Assembly (NCBI GenBank): GCA_025450035.1
Contig: JANWIF010000158.1
Span: 1-34,040 of the forward strand
DNA length: 34,040 nucleotides
Source: Gemmatimonadaceae bacterium
GTDB lineage: Bacteria; Gemmatimonadota; Gemmatimonadetes; Gemmatimonadales; Gemmatimonadaceae
Direction: 5' to 3'
The translations under genes were made by a program, and so were the position numbers. A model generated the notes under the pieces. That model saw only the letters and a list, made by a program, of their open reading frames with translations, did no database searches and was not told the DNA's origin. Each line of letters starts with the position of its first letter. Position 1 is the first letter of the stretch. Positions 17,084 to 24,038 of this stretch are shown here, in pieces.

Positions 17084-18566
17084 GGAGCACCTCCTCGACC
17101 GTAGTCGCCCCGGCGGCAACCTTGTTCCACCCATCGTGGATGAGCGGGCGCCACTCGCCTTTCGCGGCGAGATGCTGAAGCTCCTCGCGCGATCCACCCC
17201 GCGCGATCGCCTCCTGCATCGCACCGCTCAGCACAACGAGCTCGAACACACCCAGGCGACCGCTATATCCGGTACCACGACACGTTTCGCACCCAGCACC
17301 GTACACCAGCTGCTGGGACAGCAGCTCGACCGGCACTGCGTGTGCCTGCGCGTGCGTCGCTGCATCGACCGGGGTCGCGCACTTCATGCACACCCTCCGG
17401 ACGAGGCGTTGCGCCATCACGGCGTCCACCGTCGCCGCGACGAGGTAGGGAGGTACGCCGAGGTCGATCAGCCTCGGGATGGCGCCTAACGCATCGTTCG
17501 TGTGGAGCGTCGAGAAGACCAGGTGGCCGGTCATCGCTGCTTGAACGGCGAGAGCGGCGGTCTCACCATCGCGCATCTCGCCCACCATGAGCACGTCGGG
17601 ATCCTGCCGGAGGATCGACCGTAGCGCCGTCGCAAAGGTGACGCCGGCCTGCGTGTGCACCGGAACCTGCGTGATTCCCGGCAACTGGTACTCGATCGGG
17701 TCCTCGATTGTGATGAACTTTTCGGCGCGCGAGTCTCGAAGGCGAAGGGCAGCATAGAGCGTGGTAGTTTTGCCCGAACCGGTCGGCCCGGTGACCAGCA
17801 CCATGCCGTGCGGCTTCCGCGCCAGCTTCGCCATCTGCGCGAGGATCGAAGCGGGCATCCCCAGGGTATCGAGGCCCACCGGGCGACCGCCCCGATCCAG
17901 CACGCGGAGCACCACGCTTTCGCCGTGCAGCGTGGGCGCCGTCGACACGCGGACATCAAGCTCCCGATCGGCGAGGCGGACACGAATGCGCCCATCCTGT
18001 GGCCGCCGACGTTCGGCGATATCCAGGTCCGCCATCAATTTGAGCCGCGACAGCACTGCCGCCTCCAGCCCTTGCGGCGCCTCCGGCGCTTCGCCCAACA
18101 CACCGTCCAACCGATACCGCACGACGAGGCCGATGCGAGCGGATTCGAGATGGATGTCACTCGCCCCTGCCCGTACCGCTTCGCCTACCAGGAGGTTGAC
18201 ATACGCCGCCACTGGCGCGGAGTTGGCCACATCCCGTACATCGGCCACGAGTGCGTCGTCATCTGCCTCGTCGCGGGCAAGCGTGAGTCCCGCTTCCGCG
18301 CCCGTGGTCAGTCGCGCGATCAACCGCTCGACTTCATGGCGCGGCATCACTTCGGTAACGATCGGTCGCCGGTAGGCGAGCGCGAGGTCGTCGAGTGCCT
18401 CTGGTACGAGCGCGTCGGGGGCCGCCGCAACCACGAGCGCGCCATCCGAACTCAACGAAATCGGGCAGACGCGATGGTGGAGCAAGTACTCTCGTGACAC
18501 GCCCGCGGCGAGCGGCACGGAGGTCGTGGGCGACCATGAAGAACTCGATGCAGGTTCGATCAACAT
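17067..18566 (-). CDS. gspE: Type II secretion ATPase GspE
   Basis: A 499-residue cytoplasmic ATPase. An N-terminal GspE/MshEN domain (about 20-130, SREYLLHHRVCPISLSSDGA) is followed by a DIHLE motif and a RYRLDG strand. Walker A is VTGPTGSGKTTTLYAALR near residue 260. An Asp box (FITIEDPIEYQL), Walker B (DVLMVGEMRDGETA) and a His box (GHLVFSTLHTNDA) follow. A zinc-binding pair, CMKC and CETC near 420-460, marks GspE as opposed to the retraction ATPase PilT. It powers pseudopilus assembly. The frame extends to 18635, but the ATG at 18566 is favoured because the extra 23 residues are not GspE-like and the upstream operator pair would then lie about 95 bases before the start. It is the first gene of the operon. 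No prepilin peptidase (GspO) is in the window. Confidence 0.95.
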   Translation of the reverse strand: MLIEPASSSSWSPTTSVPLAAGVSREYLLHHRVCPISLSSDGALVVAAAPDALVPEALDDLALAYRRPIVTEVMPRHEVERLIARLTTGAEAGLTLARDEADDDALVADVRDVANSAPVAAYVNLLVGEAVRAGASDIHLESARIGLVVRYRLDGVLGEAPEAPQGLEAAVLSRLKLMADLDIAERRRPQDGRIRVRLADRELDVRVSTAPTLHGESVVLRVLDRGGRPVGLDTLGMPASILAQMAKLARKPHGMVLVTGPTGSGKTTTLYAALRLRDSRAEKFITIEDPIEYQLPGITQVPVHTQAGVTFATALRSILRQDPDVLMVGEMRDGETAALAVQAAMTGHLVFSTLHTNDALGAIPRLIDLGVPPYLVAATVDAVMAQRLVRRVCMKCATPVDAATHAQAHAVPVELLSQQLVYGAGCETCRGTGYSGRLGVFELVVLSGAMQEAIARGGSREELQHLAAKGEWRPLIHDGWNKVAAGATTVEEVLRVLAA

Positions 18567-18659
18567 GAAGCGGGCCGGAATACGTGGCGGCCACCCCGCA
18601 CCGTTAGGATGTATGCGCGGCGGCTCGGCCAACATTCACCAACCGCGCCCGTCACACCA

Positions 18660-18695
18660 GTCGCCATATCCGACAAGGGCGTCGCCATATGCGAC
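18660..18695. promoter_or_regulatory. Two tandem inverted-repeat operator candidates upstream of gspE
   Basis: GTCGCCATATGCGAC (18681-18695) has perfect 5-base arms GTCGC/GCGAC around CATAT. GTCGCCATATCCGAC (18660-18674) is the same with one arm mismatch. Their centres are 21 bases apart, two helical turns, so bound dimers would lie on one face of the DNA. They sit between the araC-like gene and the secretion operon. Candidate binders are the sigma-54 activator encoded at the end of the operon (its Fis-type HTH prefers such inverted repeats) or the AraC-like protein. Binding is inferred. Confidence 0.5.
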
Positions 18696-18704
18696 ACAGA
18701 GGTT

Positions 18705-19700
18705 CTACAGTCCCGGTGTCGGTTTCCTTCCCGATTCGACAACGACAGCAGGGTCGATTGGCCGGTCCACACATGTGGCGGCTATTTCGGAGCGCAGGCC
18801 GTGAAACAGAAGGCTCCGCGGATCATCGAGGACGCGCGCCTGCCGCACCGTTAGGCCGGTATGTCGCTTGAGCTTTGTTCGAAGGTCGGCCGCGCCATGA
18901 AAGCCGAATCGCTTGCTGGTACGATCGAGCGATGCATGGCTGCTCCGAGCAATCTCCACGGCCATGAGCAGCCGACATCGGGTAATGAGTTCTTCGGGCA
19001 ATGGCAGTCCTTCTTCACGACATCGCCGCTCGAATGTGCGGCCTGATATTCGCAACACATTTGCCAGCCGTTCGACGGTCGGTTGCCGATAGGCACGTCG
19101 CAAGCAGCATCGGATGATGCGACAAGCCCGCTCCGACAACACCGACGTCAATGGCGTCAGAATCCGTCGCTCGGCGCGGTCGAACCTGCGCCGGCCAAAG
19201 GCACGGCGTACGGCAAGCGTGATGTCGTTGTAGGGGTGCAGCGCCACGGTTTGGACGCCCGCTCGCCAAGCCGCCCTCGCCGCCGCCATGGTGTAGCGGC
19301 CCGGCGTGCAGACCACGAGGAGTCTGACGTCCGGCATAGCCTCTACCATGCGGCGCAACGCTCGACTCGTTTCCTTGCCGGCGCGAACGTCAGTGGCCAA
19401 TTCGCGGACGCCCACCGCTGCGTGCGAGCGGTTCAGCCGTTCGATCAGTTCAGATTCTCTGCAACACTCTTCGATGCGAACGCTGCTGTCGAGCCCGGCA
19501 GCGATGGTGCAACGCACGGCCTCCGAAAGGCAGAGGGTGACCACGGTTCTCACCGGAGCTGCCCCAGCCGCGCTCGCCTGCGTGACGACTCGTCGACGGG
19601 CTGAATACCACGAGCGTGTCGAAGGCTCGGCATCCTGGTGCAACGGTAGCGAGAGGCGGCGATGCAGAAAACGCCCTTGTGCGATTCGGAGGGCGCTCAC
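18705..19700 (-). CDS. AraC-family transcriptional regulator
   Basis: A 331-residue protein. The N-terminal half (about 45-175) resembles a receiver-like alpha/beta fold (VRTVVTLCLSEAVRCTIAAG, then DVRLLVVCTPGRYTMAAARA and GVQTVALHPYND) but lacks clear phosphorylation-site residues. The C-terminal half (about 205-300) is an AraC-type double helix-turn-helix: QPTVERLANVLRISGRTFER for the first helix pair, and LDRTSKRFGFHGAADLRTKL with TGLTVRQAR for the second. The GTG start at 19700 has only a weak ribosome site. The gene ends just before the operator pair and the secretion operon on the same strand, so it may control or be co-regulated with gspE. The effector and targets are unknown. Confidence 0.75.
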   Translation of the reverse strand: MSALRIAQGRFLHRRLSLPLHQDAEPSTRSWYSARRRVVTQASAAGAAPVRTVVTLCLSEAVRCTIAAGLDSSVRIEECCRESELIERLNRSHAAVGVRELATDVRAGKETSRALRRMVEAMPDVRLLVVCTPGRYTMAAARAAWRAGVQTVALHPYNDITLAVRRAFGRRRFDRAERRILTPLTSVLSERACRIIRCCLRRAYRQPTVERLANVLRISGRTFERRCREEGLPLPEELITRCRLLMAVEIARSSHASLDRTSKRFGFHGAADLRTKLKRHTGLTVRQARVLDDPRSLLFHGLRSEIAATCVDRPIDPAVVVESGRKPTPGL

Positions 19701-20018
19701 GTCATTCCATCGTGAGAAGCGAGCAGGTTACGACTTCGGCGCAGAATCGCCTGTCGTGAACTCAAAAGGCTGAAACCACGCTACACTACGAACGGCTCTT
19801 GGGCTAACCGGGGGTAGGTGCGGGGGGCGCGAATGTAGTGTGGTGGGGTCGTCACGCGCAAGTGAGGTCCGGCCGAGGAACGACGGGCCAGATCGCCCAA
19901 CACAATGAATCGCAACGCCTGCGCCGGCCGCTGCGCGCCGCGAACCTTGCCCCGTTAGTCGAACCTGGAAACTCGCGACGCGGCCACCCGTCCAACCGTC
20001 ATGCCGAGTGCCGACTCC
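19701..20018. other. 318-base intergenic region with a long inverted repeat
   Basis: No convincing gene or RNA. An inverted repeat is visible: CCAC...ACACTAC near 19775-19789 against GTAGTGTGGTGG near 19833-19845, about 45 bases apart. It could be a regulatory region for the AraC-like gene, whose start is at 19700, or chance. Confidence 0.3.
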
Positions 20019-20579
20019 CTAGTCTCGGATTTTCGGTCGCACCCGATCCAGACAATGCAACGCCAGGTCGTCCGTGCTGAACACCAGCGCCCCCTCGACC
20101 GGCTGCCATCCCCAACCGGACGACGTCTGTACCTGATGGTACACATCGGCGTGCACGATGCTCGCCGCCGCCGCCGGCTCGCGCCGCCGCACCGCCCCGC
20201 GCACCGACACCACACCCCGCCACTCAATCACCTGTAGTTCGCCTAACGTACTGTCGGTGAATTGCGCCGGGAACCAGGACACGCTCACCGCGCCCTCGGC
20301 ACCCTGCACCACGCACCGGTCGGGCGACCGGTACGGGGTGAGCGCACCCTCGGGCAGCTCCGCGCTCGCCGGCACCGTGGGCGTGAGATGCTTGATGTCG
20401 GTGACCAGTTTGTCGAGCAGACGCTCCAACTCGCGCCGAGCCGCCGCCCGCTGCTGCGGCGTCAGGCGTGCACCGGCATCGATCCCGATACTCGTGAGCT
20501 CTTCGGGCAACACCTCATCCACGTCGGCCGCATCGACATGCAGGGGCGTTACGCCATCGGTCGTCGGTTTCCGCTGCAT
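20019..20579 (-). CDS. Hypothetical protein, about 186 residues
   Basis: I do not recognise the family. There is no signal peptide or membrane segment. The N-terminal part contains an acidic stretch (DAADVDEVLPEELTS) and a charged helix (TPQQRAAARRELERLLDKL). The rest alternates short beta-like segments (GELQVIEWRGVVSVRGAVRR, SIVHADVYHQVQ, GWGWQPVEGALVF), suggesting a small helical plus beta domain. The ATG at 20579 follows GAGGA closely; a longer frame to 20726 exists but its N-terminal part looks non-coding. Codon third positions are G/C-rich as in neighbours, which supports a real gene. It has no obvious partner nearby. Confidence 0.6.
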   Translation of the reverse strand: MQRKPTTDGVTPLHVDAADVDEVLPEELTSIGIDAGARLTPQQRAAARRELERLLDKLVTDIKHLTPTVPASAELPEGALTPYRSPDRCVVQGAEGAVSVSWFPAQFTDSTLGELQVIEWRGVVSVRGAVRRREPAAAASIVHADVYHQVQTSSGWGWQPVEGALVFSTDDLALHCLDRVRPKIRD

Positions 20580-20735
20580 GTGTCCTCGTGGGGTGCCCAC
20601 ACCGCCGCCGCGCGCCGGCACGTGCCGGACGCGAGACGATGCGAAGATCAGGAAACCAGCGTGACGGGTGCGCGCGACGCTCTCCGTGAGGAAAGCTACA
20701 CCCGGGCGCCCGACGCCGCCTCTCACCCCCCAAGT

Positions 20736-20867
20736 TTAACCGGTGTACGGCTCAGTCCGATAGAGGACGCACGCCGCTTTCCACCACATCGTTTGGCATC
20801 GAGCGGGCACTGCGGACGTGAGCCACAGTCCCATCGCCGTTAGGAGGAACACAGCAAACCGCACCAT
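20736..20867 (-). CDS. Small secreted peptide, hypothetical
   Basis: A 43-residue frame: MVRFAVFLLTAMGLWLTSAV, then PARCQ, which reads as a signal peptide with a possible cleavage after ARC or RCQ, and a 17-residue tail with tryptophans and one Cys. GGGAG lies nine bases before the ATG. Gene-like features are present but the length is short, so it could be chance. Function unknown. Confidence 0.35.
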   Translation of the reverse strand: MVRFAVFLLTAMGLWLTSAVPARCQTMWWKAACVLYRTEPYTG

Positions 20868-20971
20868 TGTCGACGTCTCCCGATGATGGTCGCGGTGCGC
20901 CCGCCCAACGCGGCAACGACTCGAGCGCACCGCACACAGCGCACGCCGGCAGCAGAAGACGATTGATGAGT

Positions 20972-21000
20972 CCGGCGCGCACCCCCGCGGCGCGCGCCGG
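20972..21000 (-). terminator. Strong GC-rich hairpin after the sugar dehydrogenase gene
   Basis: CCGGCGCGC (20972-20980) and GCGCGCCGG (20992-21000) are perfect 9-base arms around an 11-base loop, starting 4 bases past the dehydrogenase stop codon on the minus strand. No U-tract follows, as is common for putative terminators in high-GC genomes. Confidence 0.5.
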
Positions 21001-21004
21001 TTTG

Positions 21005-22387
21005 CTACTGGGGCGTTGTCCCCCGATAGGTCACCCGCCAGATCCGACCGCGCACATCGTCGGAGATGTACAGCGCGCCATCCGGCCCAACAGCCAGTCC
21101 GGCCGGCCGGTGCGCCGCGCTTCCCGGTTGCTTGTTGGCGCCGGCAAATCCGTCGGCGAATACTTCAGAGGGTCCGCTGGCGGTGTCACCGTTGAAGGGC
21201 ACGAACGCCACCAGATATCCGCCCTGCGGAAACGGCGCGCGATTCCACGAGCCGTGGAAGGCGATGAACGCGCCATCACGATAGCGCGCCGGGAACATCG
21301 CGCCGTAGTAAAACACCAGCGACATCGGCGCCCAATGCGCCGGGAAGAACGCCACCGGTGGCCGCTTCGTCGCGCACACGCCTTGCTTCACCCCGTCGCC
21401 GCCGTACTCGGGCGCAAGAATGAGTTGCTGTTTCGCGCCGTCGAAGTAGCAAAATGGCCAGCCATAGTCACCGCCCTGTTCGACGTGCACCACTTCTTCC
21501 GCCGGCAACTCAGCGCCTTGCTCGGGCGTGTAGAGCTTGGGCCAGTTTTCGGCTAACTGGTCGCGCCCGTGCTGCGTGGAGAACAACGCGCCGCTCGACA
21601 TGAACGCCAATCCCTCGCCATTGCGAATTCCTGTCGCGTATCGCGCCGTCGCAGAGAATGTCTGCCCGGTACGGTTCGCATCGTATTTCCAGATGCCGCC
21701 GCGCGTCTTGAGCTCATCGCACGGCTGATGTCCCGGCGAGTTGAGCGTCCGATTCTTCACCTGGCACGAGTTGGTGGCCGAGCCCATGTCGACGAAGATC
21801 GCGCCCGCGGAATCGATCGCGAATGGATGCATTGGATGGTCGCCGCTGAGCGGCATGCCCGACACGATCACGTCCGCCGCGCCCGTCGGCGCGATGCCCG
21901 TTGTCGGCAGGGTATAGCGCAGAATCTTGTCGTTCGATTCGGCGTACAGCGATCCACCGTGCAGCCCGATCCCCGTTCCCCCGTGTCCGCCGCTCTGCAC
22001 GCTGTCGCCAAAGCGCGCGATCACGTCGGCGCGTCCGTCGCCGTTGGTATCGCGCAACGCGACCAGGAACCCGCCGGCCCGCGGAGTGTCGTTACCGTAG
22101 TACTCTCCGCTCCACGTATTGACGTAGACCACTCCGTTAGGCGCGACGACCAGCTGTCGGGTGTGTCCCAGGCTGTCGGCGAAAATCGTGGCGCAGAATC
22201 CCGGCGGCAGGGTGATCCCTGCGCTGTTCGCGTCGCACGCCGCCGCGTGGGCGGCGGCGGCGGTTGCAGACGAGCCGCCGGTCGCCGCCGGTGTCTTGCT
22301 TCCCTTGCCGCCGCAGGCCGCGACCGCCGCTGCCAACACCATCGCGGCTGAGCCGCGGAGAACACCCGTCATCAGGTCTAACGCCAT
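21005..22387 (-). CDS. Lipoprotein sugar dehydrogenase, sorbosone/glucose dehydrogenase (PQQ-type) beta-propeller
   Basis: A 460-residue exported protein. A signal peptide ends in a lipobox (VLAAAVAAC, Cys25), followed by a flexible Gly/Ala/Ser/Thr linker. The propeller domain begins ITLPPGFCATIFADSLGHTR and shows blade motifs typical of the GSDH/sorbosone dehydrogenase superfamily: RQLVVAPNGVVYVNTW, DTNGDGRAD, HGGTGIGLHGGSLY, GIRNGEGLAF, GGDYGWPFCYFDG, IAFHGSWNR and HRPAGLAVGPDGALYISDD. The usual reaction is oxidation of an aldose or sorbosone with PQQ as cofactor in the periplasm; the substrate here cannot be told. A GGAG six bases before the ATG supports the start. Neighbours give no sugar pathway, so it may act alone. 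Confidence 0.85.
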   Translation of the reverse strand: MALDLMTGVLRGSAAMVLAAAVAACGGKGSKTPAATGGSSATAAAAHAAACDANSAGITLPPGFCATIFADSLGHTRQLVVAPNGVVYVNTWSGEYYGNDTPRAGGFLVALRDTNGDGRADVIARFGDSVQSGGHGGTGIGLHGGSLYAESNDKILRYTLPTTGIAPTGAADVIVSGMPLSGDHPMHPFAIDSAGAIFVDMGSATNSCQVKNRTLNSPGHQPCDELKTRGGIWKYDANRTGQTFSATARYATGIRNGEGLAFMSSGALFSTQHGRDQLAENWPKLYTPEQGAELPAEEVVHVEQGGDYGWPFCYFDGAKQQLILAPEYGGDGVKQGVCATKRPPVAFFPAHWAPMSLVFYYGAMFPARYRDGAFIAFHGSWNRAPFPQGGYLVAFVPFNGDTASGPSEVFADGFAGANKQPGSAAHRPAGLAVGPDGALYISDDVRGRIWRVTYRGTTPQ

Positions 22388-22560
22388 GGCCAGCTCCAGA
22401 GCTCGAATCGGTTTGCGGTGAGGGACACGATGCCCACTCGACCGTGCTGCGGGGTTGAATTGATCACATCGGCTACCCGATGCGGCAAGATCGCCTGAAT
22501 AGCGTATCGAGCGTGGCGTCTTGTTCCGGCGCCGTCAATCACCCGTCGCGGGCGGTCAAC

Positions 22561-22592
22561 TTGTGCAGATCAAGTGATGAGACGTATTATGA
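22561..22592 (+). promoter_or_regulatory. Possible promoter of the gntR gene
   Basis: TTGTGC (22561-22566) and TATTAT (22585-22590), 18 bases apart, resemble a sigma-70 promoter. The -10 ends six bases before the ATG at 22597, and no ribosome site is visible, so a leaderless or nearly leaderless transcript is possible. The string ACGTATTATGAT overlapping the -10 resembles part of the palindrome at 23409-23425, which may indicate autoregulation. Confidence 0.35.
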
Positions 22593-22596
22593 TCCC

Positions 22597-23358
22597 ATGT
22601 TTACTAGAATTCAGCCACTCGCGCGGCATCGCCTCGTGGATGTCGTCATACAGCATCTCCGACGGGAGATCGAGCAGGGCACGCTGGCCCCGGGCGCGCG
22701 AATCCCGGCCGAGGCGGAACTCACTTCACAACTTGGCGTAAGCCGAACGACGTTACGCGAGGCTGTCGTTGTGCTCTCCCACGACGGGCTCGTGGACGTT
22801 CGCCAAGGTAGCGGCACGTACGTTTCGGCGCGACCTCTCGCCAGGGAGTCACTCGAGCAGCGCTTGGGCCGTGCGGCGGTGCTCGAGTTGCACGAGGTGA
22901 GGCATTGCCTCGAGCTCGAAGCAGCGCGCCTCGCCGCCGTTCGGCGCACCGACCAGGAAGTTGTGCAGCTCCGACAACTGCTCGTCGACCGCGACACTGC
23001 GCAGCGCGCCGGAAGCAATGCACAGGTCGTCGAGCTGGACGTGGCGTTCCACGGTTTGATCGCGGTGGCGTCGCGAAACGCAGTTCTTGCCGACCTCTAC
23101 CGGACCGTTACCCAGGGGCTGCGCGCCGCGCCTAACGGCGTTGCGCGCGACGGCGCGCAGAGCGCCGATACATCGGACTTGGGCGACACGCTCGTGGATG
23201 AGGTTGCCAACCGAGACGCGGACGCTGCCGTTCGCGCCGCCGAGCGATTGTTTGCTGTTGAGGCAGCGGCGGGGAAGCAGTTCACCGACGCCGAGGTGCC
23301 GTTTTCGGCATTGGGGCCCTCAGCCCGTCGCGGGCCGCGCGCCAAACACGCCCGATAG
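22597..23358 (+). CDS. GntR-family (FadR/FCD type) transcriptional regulator
   Basis: A 253-residue regulator. The N-terminal winged helix-turn-helix (about 8-75) has the GntR pattern: VVIQHLRREIEQGTLAPGAR, IPAEAELTSQLGVSRTTLRE, AVVVLSHDGLVDVRQGSGTY. The C-terminal helical domain is FCD-like (LELHEVRHCLELEAARLAAV, VVELDVAFHGLIAVASRN). Only the first His of the usual FCD metal site (FH) is seen; the later His positions appear replaced (SDLGDTLVDEVANRDADAAV), so it may not bind metal. FCD regulators usually sense small organic acids or sugars. The start is the ATG at 22597, which gives the standard short N-terminus; an upstream extension to 22480 is not gene-like. It is divergent from the sugar dehydrogenase, which could be its target. 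Confidence 0.9.
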   Translation: MFTRIQPLARHRLVDVVIQHLRREIEQGTLAPGARIPAEAELTSQLGVSRTTLREAVVVLSHDGLVDVRQGSGTYVSARPLARESLEQRLGRAAVLELHEVRHCLELEAARLAAVRRTDQEVVQLRQLLVDRDTAQRAGSNAQVVELDVAFHGLIAVASRNAVLADLYRTVTQGLRAAPNGVARDGAQSADTSDLGDTLVDEVANRDADAAVRAAERLFAVEAAAGKQFTDAEVPFSALGPSARRGPRAKHAR

Positions 23359-23408
23359 TGAAAGAGCGCCTCCGGCCGGCGTTCCGGGCAGGCAGTGGGC
23401 GTAGGCAT

Positions 23409-23425
23409 ATCATATGACGTATGAT
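23409..23425. promoter_or_regulatory. 17-base palindrome, possible GntR-type operator
   Basis: ATCATATGACGTATGAT has perfect 6-base arms ATCATA/TATGAT around TGACG. It lies in the convergent space between the gntR gene and the lipoprotein gene, an unusual place for an operator. It shares ACGTAT and ATGAT with the gntR promoter region (22582-22593). It could be a regulator site or a weak bidirectional terminator stem, but there is no T-run. Confidence 0.35.
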
Positions 23426-23474
23426 GTCTGGAACTCTCGACGTCTCACCGGCGGCCGTGTCTCCACGTCGCGTC

Positions 23475-23864
23475 TCACTGCGTCCGTGTCTTCACCTCAA
23501 TCACGCCTTCGGGAAAGCCTGTGCCGTAGCGGTATTGTGCTTCGCCCGCCGACAGCGACCGTATTTCAAGCACGTCGTTCGTCGACATGAGCTTCAGTGA
23601 GTTCACATCACCGTAGCGCTGGCCGTTGAGGAAGACCACGATGCCCGGATCATTGTTATTGACGGACGTGGGTCCCCGGTTCGCAAGCATGTTGGGCCGC
23701 AGCGTCTCAATGGCGGCGTACACGTTGGACTCGTGGGACTGCGCGATCTCGTCAGCCGTAAGGACCTGGCGGCTCGAGTGGTTGGACAAGTGTTGTCCGC
23801 CTGTCGACGACGCACACGCGGCGAGTAGCACCGCGAGCAAAGGTGCTGCGAGTCTAAGCTTCAC
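23475..23864 (-). CDS. Small lipoprotein with TonB-plug-like domain
   Basis: A 129-residue protein starting at GTG 23864, preceded by AGGGGGA. A signal peptide ends in a lipobox (LLAVLLAACASS), so it should be a lipid-anchored protein. The mature part has a helix EIAQSHESNVYAAIETLRPN, then ANRGPTS, IVVFLNGQRYGDVNSLKLM and a C-terminal strand region ending FPEGVIEVKTRTQ. This matches the plug domain of TonB-dependent receptors, found as free small lipoproteins in Gemmatimonadota (from memory). Function is unknown; it might be a detached plug-like adaptor. A longer frame starts at 23987, but the lipobox then lies far from the N-terminus. Confidence 0.7.
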   Translation of the reverse strand: MKLRLAAPLLAVLLAACASSTGGQHLSNHSSRQVLTADEIAQSHESNVYAAIETLRPNMLANRGPTSVNNNDPGIVVFLNGQRYGDVNSLKLMSTNDVLEIRSLSAGEAQYRYGTGFPEGVIEVKTRTQ

Positions 23865-24038
23865 GCGTCCCCCTGGAAGTGGTGAATAGACGTGGAGCGG
23901 AGCGATGGCCTCGCTCAGCCGGCTGGTTTGCGCACCGTCGAGGGCGAGGCTAACCAAGGATCTCAGATGGATCACCGCACAGCACACGATAGCGTGCGGA
24001 CGCGCCGTCCAACAGGAGGGACGCCGAAATTCGCCCGT

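Noticed and set aside
18618-18640. A GG-N10-GC arrangement resembling a sigma-54 -24/-12 promoter before gspE
   Set aside because: Only the GG and GC doublets and TTGGC match; such spacing is frequent by chance at this G+C, and the site is very close to the operator pair.
19701-20018. Possible tRNA or small RNA in the intergenic space
   Set aside because: No cloverleaf, TTCRA loop or anticodon arm could be fitted; only a loose inverted repeat remains.
21569-22351. Plus-strand 260-residue frame
   Set aside because: Antisense to the sugar dehydrogenase; Arg-rich with no domain.
24006-24023. Small inverted repeat CGTCC...GGACG after the C-A-T-TE synthetase
   Set aside because: Stem of five bases without a T-run is too weak to call a terminator.
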